Notes under the pieces: generated by a model
What the model was told of the DNA's origin: nothing
The model's database searches: none
What the model saw: only the letters and a program-made list of their open reading frames with translations
Part shown: in pieces, positions 44,031 to 52,855 of the stretch
Numbering within the stretch: position 1 is the stretch's first letter
Layout of the letters: each line of letters opens with the position of its first letter
Assembly (NCBI GenBank): GCA_943372645.1
Contig: CALRZN010000026.1
Location: forward strand, 6,647-70,646
From: VBWE01 sp943372645
GTDB lineage: Bacteria; Bacteroidota; Bacteroidia; Palsa-965
Direction: 5' to 3'
Length of the DNA: 64,000 bases
Position numbers and translations under genes: made by a program

Positions 44031-45110
44031 TTAAGCAAGACGGACACGCGGATCGAGAACGCCATAAGCAATATCAACGAATATGTTGATGAGTACAAAA
44101 CACGTTGCAAAAACGAGGGTGGAACCCATCACCACCGGCAGGTCGTAACTCTGCAGCGAACGCACCACTTCGTAGCCGATGCCTTTCCAGTCGAACACCG
44201 TTTCCACAAAAGCGGCACCGGCCATGAGGCTCGCAAACCAGCCCGAGATGGATGTTACCACGGGGTTGAGTGCGTTTTTCAGTGCGTGTTTGAATACCAC
44301 TTTGTAAAACGAAAGTCCTTTGGCGCGTGCGGTGCGGATAAAATCCATGGTCATTACTTCGAGCATGGAGCTGCGCGTGAGCTGGATGATGAGCGCAAGC
44401 GGGCGTATGCCGAGCGTGATGGCCGGGAGGATGAGGTTGGATAACATGAGCCGTTCTTCCGTTTCCATATCGGGCGTTTCAAACAGGCTGCCGATGTTGT
44501 TCAGACCGGTGTAATCGTGGAGCAGGTATCCAAATACCCAGGCAATGATAAGCGCCACGAAAAACGAAGGTCCGGCCATACCCAGCGATGCAAACACAAA
44601 AATGGCCCGGTCGAGCCAGCTGTTTTTCTTCAATGCAGAAACAATTCCGAGTATGATCCCGAAAAACGAAGCAAAAATCATCGCGGCAAAAGCCAGCACC
44701 ATTGTTTCGGGAAGTGTTTCGCCGATGATTTCAGAAACCGGCCGCCGGTTCTGGTACGAGCGGCGCAGGTACGGTGTTTTAATAACCACTGCTTTGCTTC
44801 CTGCATGAAACAGGATGGTAGGCTCGTCGTATTTCCGCTTATCAAGGTACAGGTAATGCTCCGCGTTTTCCGTTTCATGCACCGAGATGAACGAAAGGTC
44901 ATTCAGGTACATGATGTATTGCGTAAACAGCGGTTTGTCGCGGCCGAGGTCTTTGTTGATCGCATCAATCGAAGCTTTGTCGGTACGCTGGCCCACCATC
45001 ATCAGGGCCGGATCGCCCGGCAGCACGTTAAACAGCAGGAACACAACCGTAATCACCCCGTATAAAACGAGGAGTCCGTACATCAGTTTCTTCAGGATGA
45101 ATTTGATCAC
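44031..45110 (-). CDS. OppB/DppB-like ABC transporter permease
   Basis: 359 residues with about six membrane segments (first LMYGLLVLYGVITVVFLLF). The EAA-type coupling loop is DFIRTARAKGLSFYKVVFKH. A periplasmic loop of about 80 residues after the first helix is longer than usual. The start is GTG (45110), giving the typical N terminus MIKFILKKLMYG. It is an orphan: the second permease, ATPases and binding protein are not next to it. The same insertion next to the DoxX and tpiA genes is familiar in Bacteroidota. Substrate probably a peptide, but this is only by family. Confidence 0.88.
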   Translation of the reverse strand: MIKFILKKLMYGLLVLYGVITVVFLLFNVLPGDPALMMVGQRTDKASIDAINKDLGRDKPLFTQYIMYLNDLSFISVHETENAEHYLYLDKRKYDEPTILFHAGSKAVVIKTPYLRRSYQNRRPVSEIIGETLPETMVLAFAAMIFASFFGIILGIVSALKKNSWLDRAIFVFASLGMAGPSFFVALIIAWVFGYLLHDYTGLNNIGSLFETPDMETEERLMLSNLILPAITLGIRPLALIIQLTRSSMLEVMTMDFIRTARAKGLSFYKVVFKHALKNALNPVVTSISGWFASLMAGAAFVETVFDWKGIGYEVVRSLQSYDLPVVMGSTLVFATCFVLINIFVDIAYGVLDPRVRLA

Positions 45111-45123
45111 TTCGCCGGGAGAA

Positions 45124-46539
45124 TTATTTCAGGTACTGTTCTTTTACTTCCGAGAATAACGGGAAATCGTTGTAATGCCACATGCCCACCACCACGCTGT
45201 TTTTTACGAGAATGAGTCCCGGGTTCGAACGGATCGCGGTTTTGAGCGCTGTACCGTCAGCACTGTAAAACGGATACGCCGCTTTTGTTTTGTTCCGGAA
45301 CGCCTGCACCTGCTCCGGCAATGCGCCCGAAAGTGCATAGAACGGAATATTTGCTTTTGCGCATTGCGTGTAAAAATCATTCACCTTGCCGATGCCATCG
45401 GTTTCGGCTTTGTCAATGTCGTACATCACCAGCATAAACTGCGCGCCGGGTGTACACAGCAGGCTGAGTGTGGTGTCGGTACCGGTTTCCGGAACGGTGA
45501 TCGCAAAATCAGGAATGGCTTTTTTGCAGTTGCCTTCGCGGATTACTTTGTTCGACGTGCAGTACCAGGCCCAGTTCAGCGTATCGGCCCAGGGATAGTT
45601 TTTTATCGTAAACGGTTTGATTTCGGCCGTTTTCAGGTTTTTGTAATACAGCACGGTTTCAACGGAATCGGGTTTGCAGTTTTCCGGGATAGAAACACCG
45701 GTACACATGTTGGTGCCGATTTTATACGGACGGAAATCAAATGTGGGCAGGTGGTTGTTGGTGTGTACCGGGTACCAGAACGAAGCAATGGTGCCGATGC
45801 CGATTACGCCCCACATCACGATGCGGTTGGAGGTGAGCGGTTTGATGTTGTCAGTTCCGACAAACAGCACGGTGATGAGTACCAGCAGGATCAAATCTTT
45901 CCAGAACGATTCCCACGGCGTAAGTTTGATGAAGTCGCCGAAGCAGCCGCAGCTCGTTACCTTGTTGCAGCAGGCGGAGTAGAAGGTGAGGAAACTGAAA
46001 AAGACAATCATGCCCAGCAGCAGCCACAGGGTAAGCCGTGTCTGGAAACCCATGAGCAGGAAAATACCGAGCAGAATTTCCACCGCGCAGATAATAATGG
46101 CCAGCGTAAGCGAATGGTGTGCGAAAAACTCCCAGAAATCTTTCAGAAACACTTCCGCTTTGGGCGCTGCCGCAGCGGCTGCAACGGCCTCGTTTTTTTC
46201 ACAATCGGGACCGCTCTGATCCTGCACTTTCATCTGGCACGAAAAACCCTGGCCAAATACTTCAAAGTATTCGGTCAGTTTATACGAAAACCCCTGCGGG
46301 TCGTTGGCCTTTATAAATCCGGAGAAAATAAACAGGCCGCCCACCAGGAAACGGCACACGTGCGTGAGGATGCGGAAACGCGCAAAAAACGTATTGAAGT
46401 TGACAAGTATCAGCAGCAATGCTAAAATGGCCCCGATCTTCAGCCGGCTGAAACAGGGCGGGCACAGGAAAAAAATAAGTGCTGCAATGCCAACCGATGC
46501 AATGATGCGGAAGAGGCGGCTTTTCAGAAAATTCATCAT
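45124..46539 (-). CDS. BT_3928-like DoxX-type membrane protein
   Basis: 471 residues. N-terminal membrane segments (ASVGIAALIFFLCPPCF, IGAILALLLILVNFNTFFA) lead into a DoxX-like domain with GGLFIFSGFIKANDPQGFSY, LLGIFLLMGFQTRLTLWLL, YSACCNKVTSCGCFGDF. A soluble C-terminal domain of about 200 residues is thioredoxin-like (LSLLCTPGAQFMLVMYDID, LALSGALPEQVQAFRNK read with the actual start YALSGALPEQ). Cysteine pairs suggest a redox role. Known as a conserved neighbour of DUF1599 and tpiA. It overlaps DUF1599 by ATGA. Confidence 0.85.
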   Translation of the reverse strand: MMNFLKSRLFRIIASVGIAALIFFLCPPCFSRLKIGAILALLLILVNFNTFFARFRILTHVCRFLVGGLFIFSGFIKANDPQGFSYKLTEYFEVFGQGFSCQMKVQDQSGPDCEKNEAVAAAAAAPKAEVFLKDFWEFFAHHSLTLAIIICAVEILLGIFLLMGFQTRLTLWLLLGMIVFFSFLTFYSACCNKVTSCGCFGDFIKLTPWESFWKDLILLVLITVLFVGTDNIKPLTSNRIVMWGVIGIGTIASFWYPVHTNNHLPTFDFRPYKIGTNMCTGVSIPENCKPDSVETVLYYKNLKTAEIKPFTIKNYPWADTLNWAWYCTSNKVIREGNCKKAIPDFAITVPETGTDTTLSLLCTPGAQFMLVMYDIDKAETDGIGKVNDFYTQCAKANIPFYALSGALPEQVQAFRNKTKAAYPFYSADGTALKTAIRSNPGLILVKNSVVVGMWHYNDFPLFSEVKEQYLK

Positions 46540-47081
46540 GTGTTGGTTTCCTCCAGGCGTATTAAGGCAAAAATAGCATAATTGATCATGTCGTAATAAT
46601 TGGCATCAATGCCTTCCGAAATGAGCGTATTGCCTTTGTTATCTTCAATCTGCTTGATGCGCAGAATTTTCATCAGAATAAGGTCGGTGAGTGAGCTCAC
46701 GCGCATATCGCGCCAGGCTTCGCCGTAATCGTGGTTTTTGTTTTCCATCAGCGATTTGGCGTTGCCGGTGTATTTGTCGTACAGCGCAAGTGTTTCGGCT
46801 TCCGGCAGTTCCATGCGGGTATCGTCCTTCAGTTCGAGCTGCGTGAGTGCGATGGCACAATAGTTCACAATGCCGATGTATTCGCCGCGGATGTCGTCGG
46901 CCACCTTCTGTTCGCCCTTTTCTTCAATGCTGCGGATGCGCTGCGCCTTGATAAAAAGCTGGTCGGTAAGGGAAGGCGTACGCAGGATCCGCCAGGCGGT
47001 GCCATAATCATGCATCTTTTTCGCAAAGATGTCCCTGCAGTTTCTTATTATCGCGTCAAATTGCTGCGATGTCTGGTTCAT
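46536..47081 (-). CDS. DUF1599 domain protein
   Basis: 181 residues from the ATG at 47081 (47096 is the alternative). Two similar halves are visible: KKMHDYGTAWRILRTPSLTD and ENKNHDYGEAWRDMRVSSLTD, each followed by a helical IKAQRIRSIEE or MKILRIKQIED stretch. The function of DUF1599 is not known to me; its conserved place beside folP suggests folate or nucleotide metabolism. It is divergent from folP with only about 30 bp between starts, so shared control is likely. Confidence 0.9.
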   Translation of the reverse strand: MNQTSQQFDAIIRNCRDIFAKKMHDYGTAWRILRTPSLTDQLFIKAQRIRSIEEKGEQKVADDIRGEYIGIVNYCAIALTQLELKDDTRMELPEAETLALYDKYTGNAKSLMENKNHDYGEAWRDMRVSSLTDLILMKILRIKQIEDNKGNTLISEGIDANYYDMINYAIFALIRLEETNT

Positions 47082-47111
47082 CCGGACAACAGTCATAAAT
47101 ACAGATCGGAA

Positions 47112-47978
47112 ATGGAAGCACAAGATACATATTTTTCAGCCCCCCAAATACTCGACTGCGGAGGAAAAAGGCTCGACCTGTCCCGCCCGGCGGTAATGGG
47201 GATTCTGAACATCACGCCCGATTCGTTTTATGCCGGCAGCCGCATGGATTCTGCAGAAGCTGCACTGGCCGCCGCAAAACAGATGCTGGCCGACGGCGCA
47301 GCCATACTCGATGTGGGTGCTGCATCCACACGTCCGGGTTCCGTTGCGCCATCCGAAACCGAAGAATGGCAACGCCTGCAGCCCGTGCTTGAATTGTTAC
47401 ACGCCGAACTGCCCGAAGCCATCATTTCGGTGGATACCTTCCGCGCGACCGTGGCCCGCAAAGCTGTTGCCGCAGGAGCAACAATCATTAACGATGTGCT
47501 GGCTGGCACCGGCGATCCGGATATGTTTGCATTTGCCGGGGAATGCGGGCTGCCTTACGTACTCATGCACAGCCAGGGCACACCCGAAACCATGCAGCGG
47601 AATCCGCAGTACAGCAATGTTACCCACGAAGTCGGACAGTTTTTCACCGAAAAAATTGCAGCGCTGCGCAAAGCGGGTGCAACACAAATCATACTCGATC
47701 CGGGATTCGGGTTCGGGAAAACGATGGAACACAATTTTCAGTTGCTGCGCGAACTCGATTTTTTTACACGCATGCCGTATCCTGTGCTGGCAGGACTTTC
47801 GCGCAAATCGATGCTCAACCGCCTGCTGCACATTACAGCGGCGGAAGCGTTAAACGCAACCACAGCTGCCAATATGATTGCGCTTCAGAAAGGTGCTTTG
47901 CTTTTGCGTGTACACGATGTGAAAGAGGCGGTGCAGGCCGTACGTGTGTTTGAAATGGCAAACGAAAAAAGCAGCTAG
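47112..47978 (+). CDS. folP: Dihydropteroate synthase
   Basis: 288 residues from the ATG at 47112. The signatures VMGILNITPDSFYAGSR, ILDVGAASTRPGS, SVDTFRATVARKA, DPGFGFGKTMEHN and AGLSRKSM are complete. The enzyme joins p-aminobenzoate to dihydropterin pyrophosphate in folate synthesis and is the sulfonamide target. Only 30 bp separate it from the divergent DUF1599 operon. It is followed by a convergent lipid kinase gene. Confidence 0.95.
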   Translation: MEAQDTYFSAPQILDCGGKRLDLSRPAVMGILNITPDSFYAGSRMDSAEAALAAAKQMLADGAAILDVGAASTRPGSVAPSETEEWQRLQPVLELLHAELPEAIISVDTFRATVARKAVAAGATIINDVLAGTGDPDMFAFAGECGLPYVLMHSQGTPETMQRNPQYSNVTHEVGQFFTEKIAALRKAGATQIILDPGFGFGKTMEHNFQLLRELDFFTRMPYPVLAGLSRKSMLNRLLHITAAEALNATTAANMIALQKGALLLRVHDVKEAVQAVRVFEMANEKSS

Positions 47979-48003
47979 TATTTCCCGTTTTTAGTTAAGC
48001 GCT

Positions 48004-48894
48004 TCAGCCTTTAAACCCGGCAGGAACCAGCACACGCAGTGCGGCGGGCGTTATGCTGATCTGCAGCGTGGCATCGAGCATGGCCGGTTCACCGTCAAAA
48101 TGCGCGGGACCTCCTTTTTCGCGTTCGATGGTGATTGTTTTGCCGCTGAAACTTTCAAAATAACGGCCGTCGCGCAGTGTTTTCAGAAACATGCGTATAC
48201 CGAGTCCGGGCATGGAGTACCACGGAAATGGTTTCAGTACCGACAGGTGCAGCAGGCCGTCATTTACCGTTGCTTCGGGTGCAATCCAGGCGTTGTTACC
48301 GTATTGCCCGGCGTTTGCTGCGGTGATGAGAAATGCGCTCCGTTCCATGGTTTTACCGTCAATAGTAATGTGGTATTTTTCTGCGTTGTAATTGCGGAAT
48401 TCCCGCACCGTCATTTTCGAATACGTTGAAAATCCACGCGAAGTGCTTTCTGCAAACAGTTTCCCGATAAGCGCATCAAACCCCACACCGGCGGTACAGA
48501 AAAACGAATTTCCGTTAATGATTCCGCGGTCAATCGTTGTTATTTTTCCGTTCCCGATCAGTTGCAACGCATCTGCGGTTTTTATCGGCACACCGAGGTG
48601 CCGCGCCAGCCCGTTGCCCGAACCGAACGGCAGAATACCGAGCGCGGTAGTTGTTCCGCACAGCGCATGCCCCAGCTGATTTACCGTACCATCGCCGCCG
48701 GCTGCAAATGCGACATCGTAATTGCCCGCCAGCACGTTGCTGAAAATAGTATCCCGGTCTTCAATCCGGTTCCATTCGAAAATAGTGCTTTCGTAAGCAC
48801 TGCCCAGCAGCCCGCGGATAAACGCAACACGATCGGTGTTCGATTTTTTTCCGGATTTCGGGTTAATTACAAAAGCAACACGTTGTATGGGCAT
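48004..48894 (-). CDS. Diacylglycerol kinase family lipid kinase (YegS/BmrU-like)
   Basis: 296 residues. Catalytic-domain motifs are FVINPKSGKKSN, FAAGGDGTVNQLGH and ILPFGSGNGLARHLGVP. The C-terminal beta domain starts DRGIINGNSFFCTAGVGFDA and ends FDGEPAMLDATLQ. The family phosphorylates lipids such as diacylglycerol or undecaprenol using ATP; the exact substrate is open. It lies 46 bp downstream of the glycosyltransferase gene at 48941 and might share a transcript with that unit. Confidence 0.92.
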   Translation of the reverse strand: MPIQRVAFVINPKSGKKSNTDRVAFIRGLLGSAYESTIFEWNRIEDRDTIFSNVLAGNYDVAFAAGGDGTVNQLGHALCGTTTALGILPFGSGNGLARHLGVPIKTADALQLIGNGKITTIDRGIINGNSFFCTAGVGFDALIGKLFAESTSRGFSTYSKMTVREFRNYNAEKYHITIDGKTMERSAFLITAANAGQYGNNAWIAPEATVNDGLLHLSVLKPFPWYSMPGLGIRMFLKTLRDGRYFESFSGKTITIEREKGGPAHFDGEPAMLDATLQISITPAALRVLVPAGFKG

Positions 48895-48940
48895 AAGGCA
48901 AAAATAAATGCTGGAAGGCTATAAAACTAAAAAGGCCGTA

Positions 48941-50047
48941 TTAATATTCTCCGGCCGACTCGGCAATCACCTGGCGCACGATAGCAGTAAACCGGCTTTC
49001 GGCTTCATGCACCCATGCTTTGAAACGCTCCGCATTGGAACGGTACGAAGGCAGGTAATCCAGGAACCGGTCAATATTAAAACCGCTGTCGAATATGCCC
49101 GCCCCGGCATTAAAGGCATCGCGCGAATTGCAGAGTTGTTCGAAATGACCTTCTACCGGAACCATAAATACAGGCTTGCCCAGGTAAATGGCTTCGCAGA
49201 TGGATTCGAAACCGGCTGTGCTGATGAGCCCGCGCGCACCAGCCATCAGGTCGAGAAATTTTTTATCGTTGAGCCGGTGAAACGTCAGTGTTTCATCAAT
49301 CGCCAGTTCGTCTGCAATCGCAGTATCGTCTGTAAAACAATGCAGTTTCACTTCGGGATGTTTGTTGTGCCAGGCCAGGATGTCATCGCGGTATCCTTTG
49401 TTCACAAGATAAACCAGGAAATAATCGCCCGTTTCAGGTTCCAGTTCAAAAACAGCGTTGCGCAGCAGGGGCGGAACAATTTTCAGGTTCTTTTTAGCAA
49501 TGTCGCTCGTATCGTAAAACGAAAGCGCCAGTTTTTGCTGTGAACCGAACGAAGTAAGCTGCGTGTATTTTTCCAGCGCAAAACGGTCACCGGCATACCC
49601 TTTCGGGAACGGAAAATCCGGGTGAAATGCAAGGTACTGGTGCGCGATGCTGATGGTAGGTACTTTCGGTTTTTTGAAATAATTAAACAGCCCGGCAAGC
49701 GGATCATAAAAATTGATGATCAGATCGGGTTTGTCTTTTTCCACCTGGTTGCTTATTGCATCCACGCTGCGCAGAAAGCGGCGGAACAATCCCAGGTTGT
49801 GGGTAATGGTTGGCAGAATGCGGATGCCGCGGTCTTTGCGCGTTACAAAATTCGGGCTGCGGAACGGAATAACCGGCGTGGTATCCATATTGCGGATAAA
49901 AAAATCCGGTATTTCACGGTTACTGCTGCTACCCACCATGGCTGCGCTGATGCGGAAACCGTTTTTCTCAAGCAGTTGTTTGAGCGAAATGGCCTGCGTC
50001 ATGTGGCCGCGTCCTTCGCCCTGGATGATGAACATGATTTTTTCCAT
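48941..50047 (-). CDS. Glycosyltransferase of GT-B type (GT1/GT28-like)
   Basis: 368 residues from the ATG at 50047, four bases after the stop of the metallophosphoesterase gene. N-terminal acceptor motif MFIIQGEGRGHMTQAISL; donor-binding motif near the C terminus GLISTAGFESICEAIYLGK and then PVFMVPVEGHFEQL. This is the plan of lipid- or envelope-directed glycosyltransferases such as MurG and diglucosyldiacylglycerol synthases. With the adjacent UDP-sugar-lipid hydrolase-like gene and a lipid kinase it may act on a membrane glycolipid. Specific product unknown. Confidence 0.85.
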   Translation of the reverse strand: MEKIMFIIQGEGRGHMTQAISLKQLLEKNGFRISAAMVGSSSNREIPDFFIRNMDTTPVIPFRSPNFVTRKDRGIRILPTITHNLGLFRRFLRSVDAISNQVEKDKPDLIINFYDPLAGLFNYFKKPKVPTISIAHQYLAFHPDFPFPKGYAGDRFALEKYTQLTSFGSQQKLALSFYDTSDIAKKNLKIVPPLLRNAVFELEPETGDYFLVYLVNKGYRDDILAWHNKHPEVKLHCFTDDTAIADELAIDETLTFHRLNDKKFLDLMAGARGLISTAGFESICEAIYLGKPVFMVPVEGHFEQLCNSRDAFNAGAGIFDSGFNIDRFLDYLPSYRSNAERFKAWVHEAESRFTAIVRQVIAESAGEY

Positions 50048-50051
50048 TGGA

Positions 50052-50912
50052 TTAAGCAGTTGAAACAAGGGTGGAAATCGGGATGGTTTTGTTCGTTGAT
50101 TTTTCTGCAGGCACTGTTCCGGCCGGAAACTCCGCAGCCAGCCATTCGGCGTAATGAATGATCTTCCATTCGCCTTCATACGTTTCAACCAGGGCTGTTA
50201 ACGATTCTACCCAGTCGCCTGAATTGAGGTAATGCACTTCCCCGATCATTTTATCGGCCGGGGTGTGAATGTGTCCGCAGATTACGCCATCGCATTTTTT
50301 GATGCGTGCCACTTCGGCAAGCTGTGTTTCAAAATCGGTGATAAATGAAACCGCGCCTTTTACTTTGGCTTTTACCACCTGCGAAAGCGAGTAGTAGGGG
50401 AGGCCGCGCTTTTCACGGTACGCATTATAATGACGGTTCAGCCAGAGAAGAAATGTATAACCCACATCGCCCAGCTTGGCAATCCATTTCAGTTTGGTGG
50501 TTACCGTATCGAAAATATCGCCGTGAACAACATAATATTTTTTGTTGCCTGAAGTATGGATGTAATCGCGGCAGATGCTGAAATTACCGAGCGCAAACGG
50601 TAACACCTGGTCGAGAAAATCATCGTGATTGCCGCGTATATAAATCACTTTTGTTTTTTTGCGCGCGGCCCATTTCAACACAATCCGGAAAAAACGGGTG
50701 TGCTGTTTTTTCCACGTCCCCGAGCGTTTCAGCTGCCAGCCGTCAATAATATCGCCGTTCAGAATAAGGGTGTCGCTGCGGTGGTGTTTCAGGAAGTTGC
50801 ATACTTCCTTTGCTTTCGATGTGCGTGTTCCGAGATGGATATCGGAAAGTACAATGGTCCTGTACCGTGTTTTCAAGAGACAAGAAGTTTTGCAAATGAA
50901 CACCGGTAACAT
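50052..50912 (-). CDS. Metallophosphoesterase, LpxH-like (UDP-2,3-diacylglucosamine diphosphatase type)
   Basis: 286 residues. The five metal motifs are IVLSDIHLGTRTS, ILNGDIIDGWQ, YIRGNHDD, YVVHGDIFD and VICGHIHTP. Such enzymes cleave UDP-2,3-diacylglucosamine in lipid A synthesis, but other members act on different lipids. The context (glycosyltransferase four bases downstream) suggests envelope lipid metabolism. The lpxB gene lies 3 kb away in another operon. Confidence 0.85.
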   Translation of the reverse strand: MLPVFICKTSCLLKTRYRTIVLSDIHLGTRTSKAKEVCNFLKHHRSDTLILNGDIIDGWQLKRSGTWKKQHTRFFRIVLKWAARKKTKVIYIRGNHDDFLDQVLPFALGNFSICRDYIHTSGNKKYYVVHGDIFDTVTTKLKWIAKLGDVGYTFLLWLNRHYNAYREKRGLPYYSLSQVVKAKVKGAVSFITDFETQLAEVARIKKCDGVICGHIHTPADKMIGEVHYLNSGDWVESLTALVETYEGEWKIIHYAEWLAAEFPAGTVPAEKSTNKTIPISTLVSTA

Positions 50913-51194
50913 GAGGTGTATATGAACGAACCTCTATCAAAATGCAATTGAATTATTGCGGTCGTATTAAATGCGGTTGCAGAATATGACGGAGACGTTA
51001 CCGGGTTGCTGAAATTCTGTCATTTGTTTTAACACAAATCGGAAATATTGGCGGTTAAAAAATGTAAAATATGTCGTTTTGTCATTGAAAATCAGCTATT
51101 TGGGCAATGGTACGCCGATTGATCTGTACACCGTGTAATTCAATTTTAAAAACAAAAACAATAACAATAACCAAAATAACAGGAGAACCAAACA
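50913..51194. other. Divergent regulatory gap before hsp20
   Basis: 282 bp without an ORF. A repeated TGTCATTTGTTTT (near 51018) / TGTCGTTTTGTCATT (near 51070) string precedes the hsp20 gene, which could be a stress-regulatory site; the evidence is only the repetition. The hsp20 start has a Shine-Dalgarno-like AGGAGA 10 bases upstream of ATG, uncommon in this window. Confidence 0.35.
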
Positions 51195-51656
51195 ATGAAC
51201 AAGAATGCATGTGCCCCCGCAAACGTAAAAGTGTCACACCCGTTTTTCGCGAACTCACCTTTCGCGGCATTATTCAACGATGAATTTTTCGGCGGAACAG
51301 ACGCTGCCGGTTTTATGCCCGCAGTGAACGTTACCGAAGACGAAAAGAAATTTGAACTTGAAGTTGCAGCACCGGGTTTCACCAAAGAACAGTTTAAAGT
51401 GAAACTGCAGAACAACCTGCTCACTATTTCCGCTGAAACCAAATCGGAAACCGTGAACGAAGGCGAAGGCGAAAAGAAAAACTACACCCGCCGCGAATTC
51501 CGCTACGGCTCGTTCAAACGCAGCTTCCGTGTAAACGAAGACAAGGTGAACAGCCAGGAAATCACCGCCCGCTACGAAAACGGCATCCTGCACATCGCCC
51601 TGCCGAAAAAAGTAGCAGAGAAAAAAGAAAACGGATTTGATATTTCGATCCTGTAA
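51195..51656 (+). CDS. Hsp20/alpha-crystallin family small heat-shock protein
   Basis: 153 residues. The alpha-crystallin domain runs from about 43 to 145, with FELEVAAPGFTKEQFKVKL, LLTISAETKSE, REFRYGSFKRSFRVNED and GILHIALPKK. The protein is an ATP-independent holdase that prevents aggregation of cytosolic proteins. AGGAGA upstream and a dedicated leader suggest strong, stress-inducible expression. Its last two codons and stop codon lie inside the beginning of repeat element E. Confidence 0.95.
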   Translation: MNKNACAPANVKVSHPFFANSPFAALFNDEFFGGTDAAGFMPAVNVTEDEKKFELEVAAPGFTKEQFKVKLQNNLLTISAETKSETVNEGEGEKKNYTRREFRYGSFKRSFRVNEDKVNSQEITARYENGILHIALPKKVAEKKENGFDISIL

Positions 51657-51898
51657 AATAGACCGGGAATAACGCAGTCCGTTTAAAATAGTAACTGCTC
51701 CCAGTTTGCAGTCGGCAGTCAGGCAGTTTGCAGTCTGATTGTATTTCAAGAACAATGATCTTGTTACTTGCGAAAAACCAAACTGCCAACTTTTTCGACG
51801 CAGCGTAGTAACGGACTGCCAGCTGCCACTGCGACTGCCGACTTGTAACGAATTTATTTTGTAAAAATCCGGTTTTGTCAGCAGGCTATTTTAAAAGA
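51647..51898. repeat. GCAGT palindromic repeat element, copy E
   Basis: GATCCTGTAAAATAGACCGG starts inside the hsp20 gene: its ATC, CTG and TAA are the last two codons and the stop codon of hsp20. The left arm AGTTTGCAGTCGGCAGTCAGG matches copy C. Core GTATTTCAAGAACAATGATC; right arm GGACTGCCAGCTGCCACTGC, then TTATTTTGTAAAAATCC and GGCTATTTTAAAAG. This copy is the longest. Confidence 0.8.
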
Positions 51899-51916
51899 AA
51901 GTTTGTGTTGGTTGCG

Positions 51917-51965
51917 CCGGGTCGGTTTTCCTGTTCAGAAGCAGGATTCCGGCCCGGTTTTTTTT
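51917..51965 (+). terminator. Intrinsic terminator after the hsp20 gene and repeat
   Basis: CCGGGTCGG (51917-51925) pairs with CCGGCCCGG (51949-51957, one G-T pair), with an inner CCTG/CAGG stem, followed by eight T. It would end the hsp20 transcript about 260 bp after its stop. Confidence 0.75.
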
Positions 51966-52057
51966 CAGGTGCCCAGATCAACACAACACAGCCGGTTATT
52001 AACAATTGCTTTTTAATTACCTGTTTTGAAAGAACGGCAGTGCGGGGACGCGTTTCG

Positions 52058-52065
52058 TAACTTTG
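52058..52065 (+). promoter_or_regulatory. Putative -7 box of the surE operon
   Basis: TAACTTTG is a perfect TAnnTTTG, 10 bases before the ATG at 52076. No TTG at the right distance is clear. Confidence 0.45.
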
Positions 52066-52075
52066 CAAGATAACT

Positions 52076-52855
52076 ATGCAACGACCTCTGATTCTTGTAA
52101 CCAACGACGACGGCATTTTTGCACCGGGCATACGTGCACTGGTGGAAGCAGTCGGGCCCTTCGGTGATGTATTTGTGGTGGCGCCCGATCAGCCCCAGTC
52201 GGGCATGGGACACGCCATTACCATTCACTCCACACTGCGTGTAGAAAAAGCCCCGCTGCCGGGAACGGTTGCGGCCTGGTCGTGCAGCGGCACACCGGTT
52301 GACTGTGTGAAAATGGCGGTGAACAAACTGCTGCCCCGTAAACCGGACCTCTGTGTGTCGGGAATCAATCACGGTGCAAACCATTCCATTAACATCATTT
52401 ATTCGGGAACCATGTCGGCCGCGGTGGAAGGTGCTATTGAAGGCGTTCCGTCCATCGGGTTTTCGTTGCTCGATTATGCCATTGATGCGGATTTTACAGC
52501 CGCCAAAAAATACGTTACGCGCATCGTTGCAGATGTATTGCAGAACAGCCTGCCCGCAGGCGTGTGCCTCAATGTAAATATTCCGAAACTCGGTATTAAT
52601 GAACTGCAGGGCATAAAAGTTTGCCGGCAGGCCCGCGGTACCTGGATTGAAGAACTGGACGAACGCACCGACCCGATGGGCAAAACGTATTTCTGGCTCA
52701 CGGGCTATTTCAAAAACTTTGAAGAAGAAGCCACCGATACCGATGTGTGGGCGCTCGATCACGGATACATATCATTGGTGCCGGTGCAGTTTGATCTCAC
52801 GGCCCATCACGCACTGGCTGCGCTTCATCACCTCGATCTGAAAAAACATGAGTAA
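52076..52855 (+). CDS. surE: 5'/3'-nucleotidase SurE
   Basis: 259 residues. The SurE signatures are LVTNDDGIFAPGIRAL (metal-binding DD), VAPDQPQSGMGHAITI, CSGTPVDCVKMAV and VSGINHGANHSINIIYSGT. SurE hydrolyses nucleoside monophosphates and is involved in stress survival. It starts the operon surE - membrane protein - lpxB - SpoIID-like protein; its stop overlaps the next ATG by 8 bases, so translation is coupled. Confidence 0.95.
   Translation: MQRPLILVTNDDGIFAPGIRALVEAVGPFGDVFVVAPDQPQSGMGHAITIHSTLRVEKAPLPGTVAAWSCSGTPVDCVKMAVNKLLPRKPDLCVSGINHGANHSINIIYSGTMSAAVEGAIEGVPSIGFSLLDYAIDADFTAAKKYVTRIVADVLQNSLPAGVCLNVNIPKLGINELQGIKVCRQARGTWIEELDERTDPMGKTYFWLTGYFKNFEEEATDTDVWALDHGYISLVPVQFDLTAHHALAALHHLDLKKHE

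Noticed and set aside
45175..46425. Long open frame antisense to the BT_3928-like gene
   Set aside because: Also a codon-bias shadow; the minus-strand frame has recognisable domains and overlaps its operon neighbours by ATGA.
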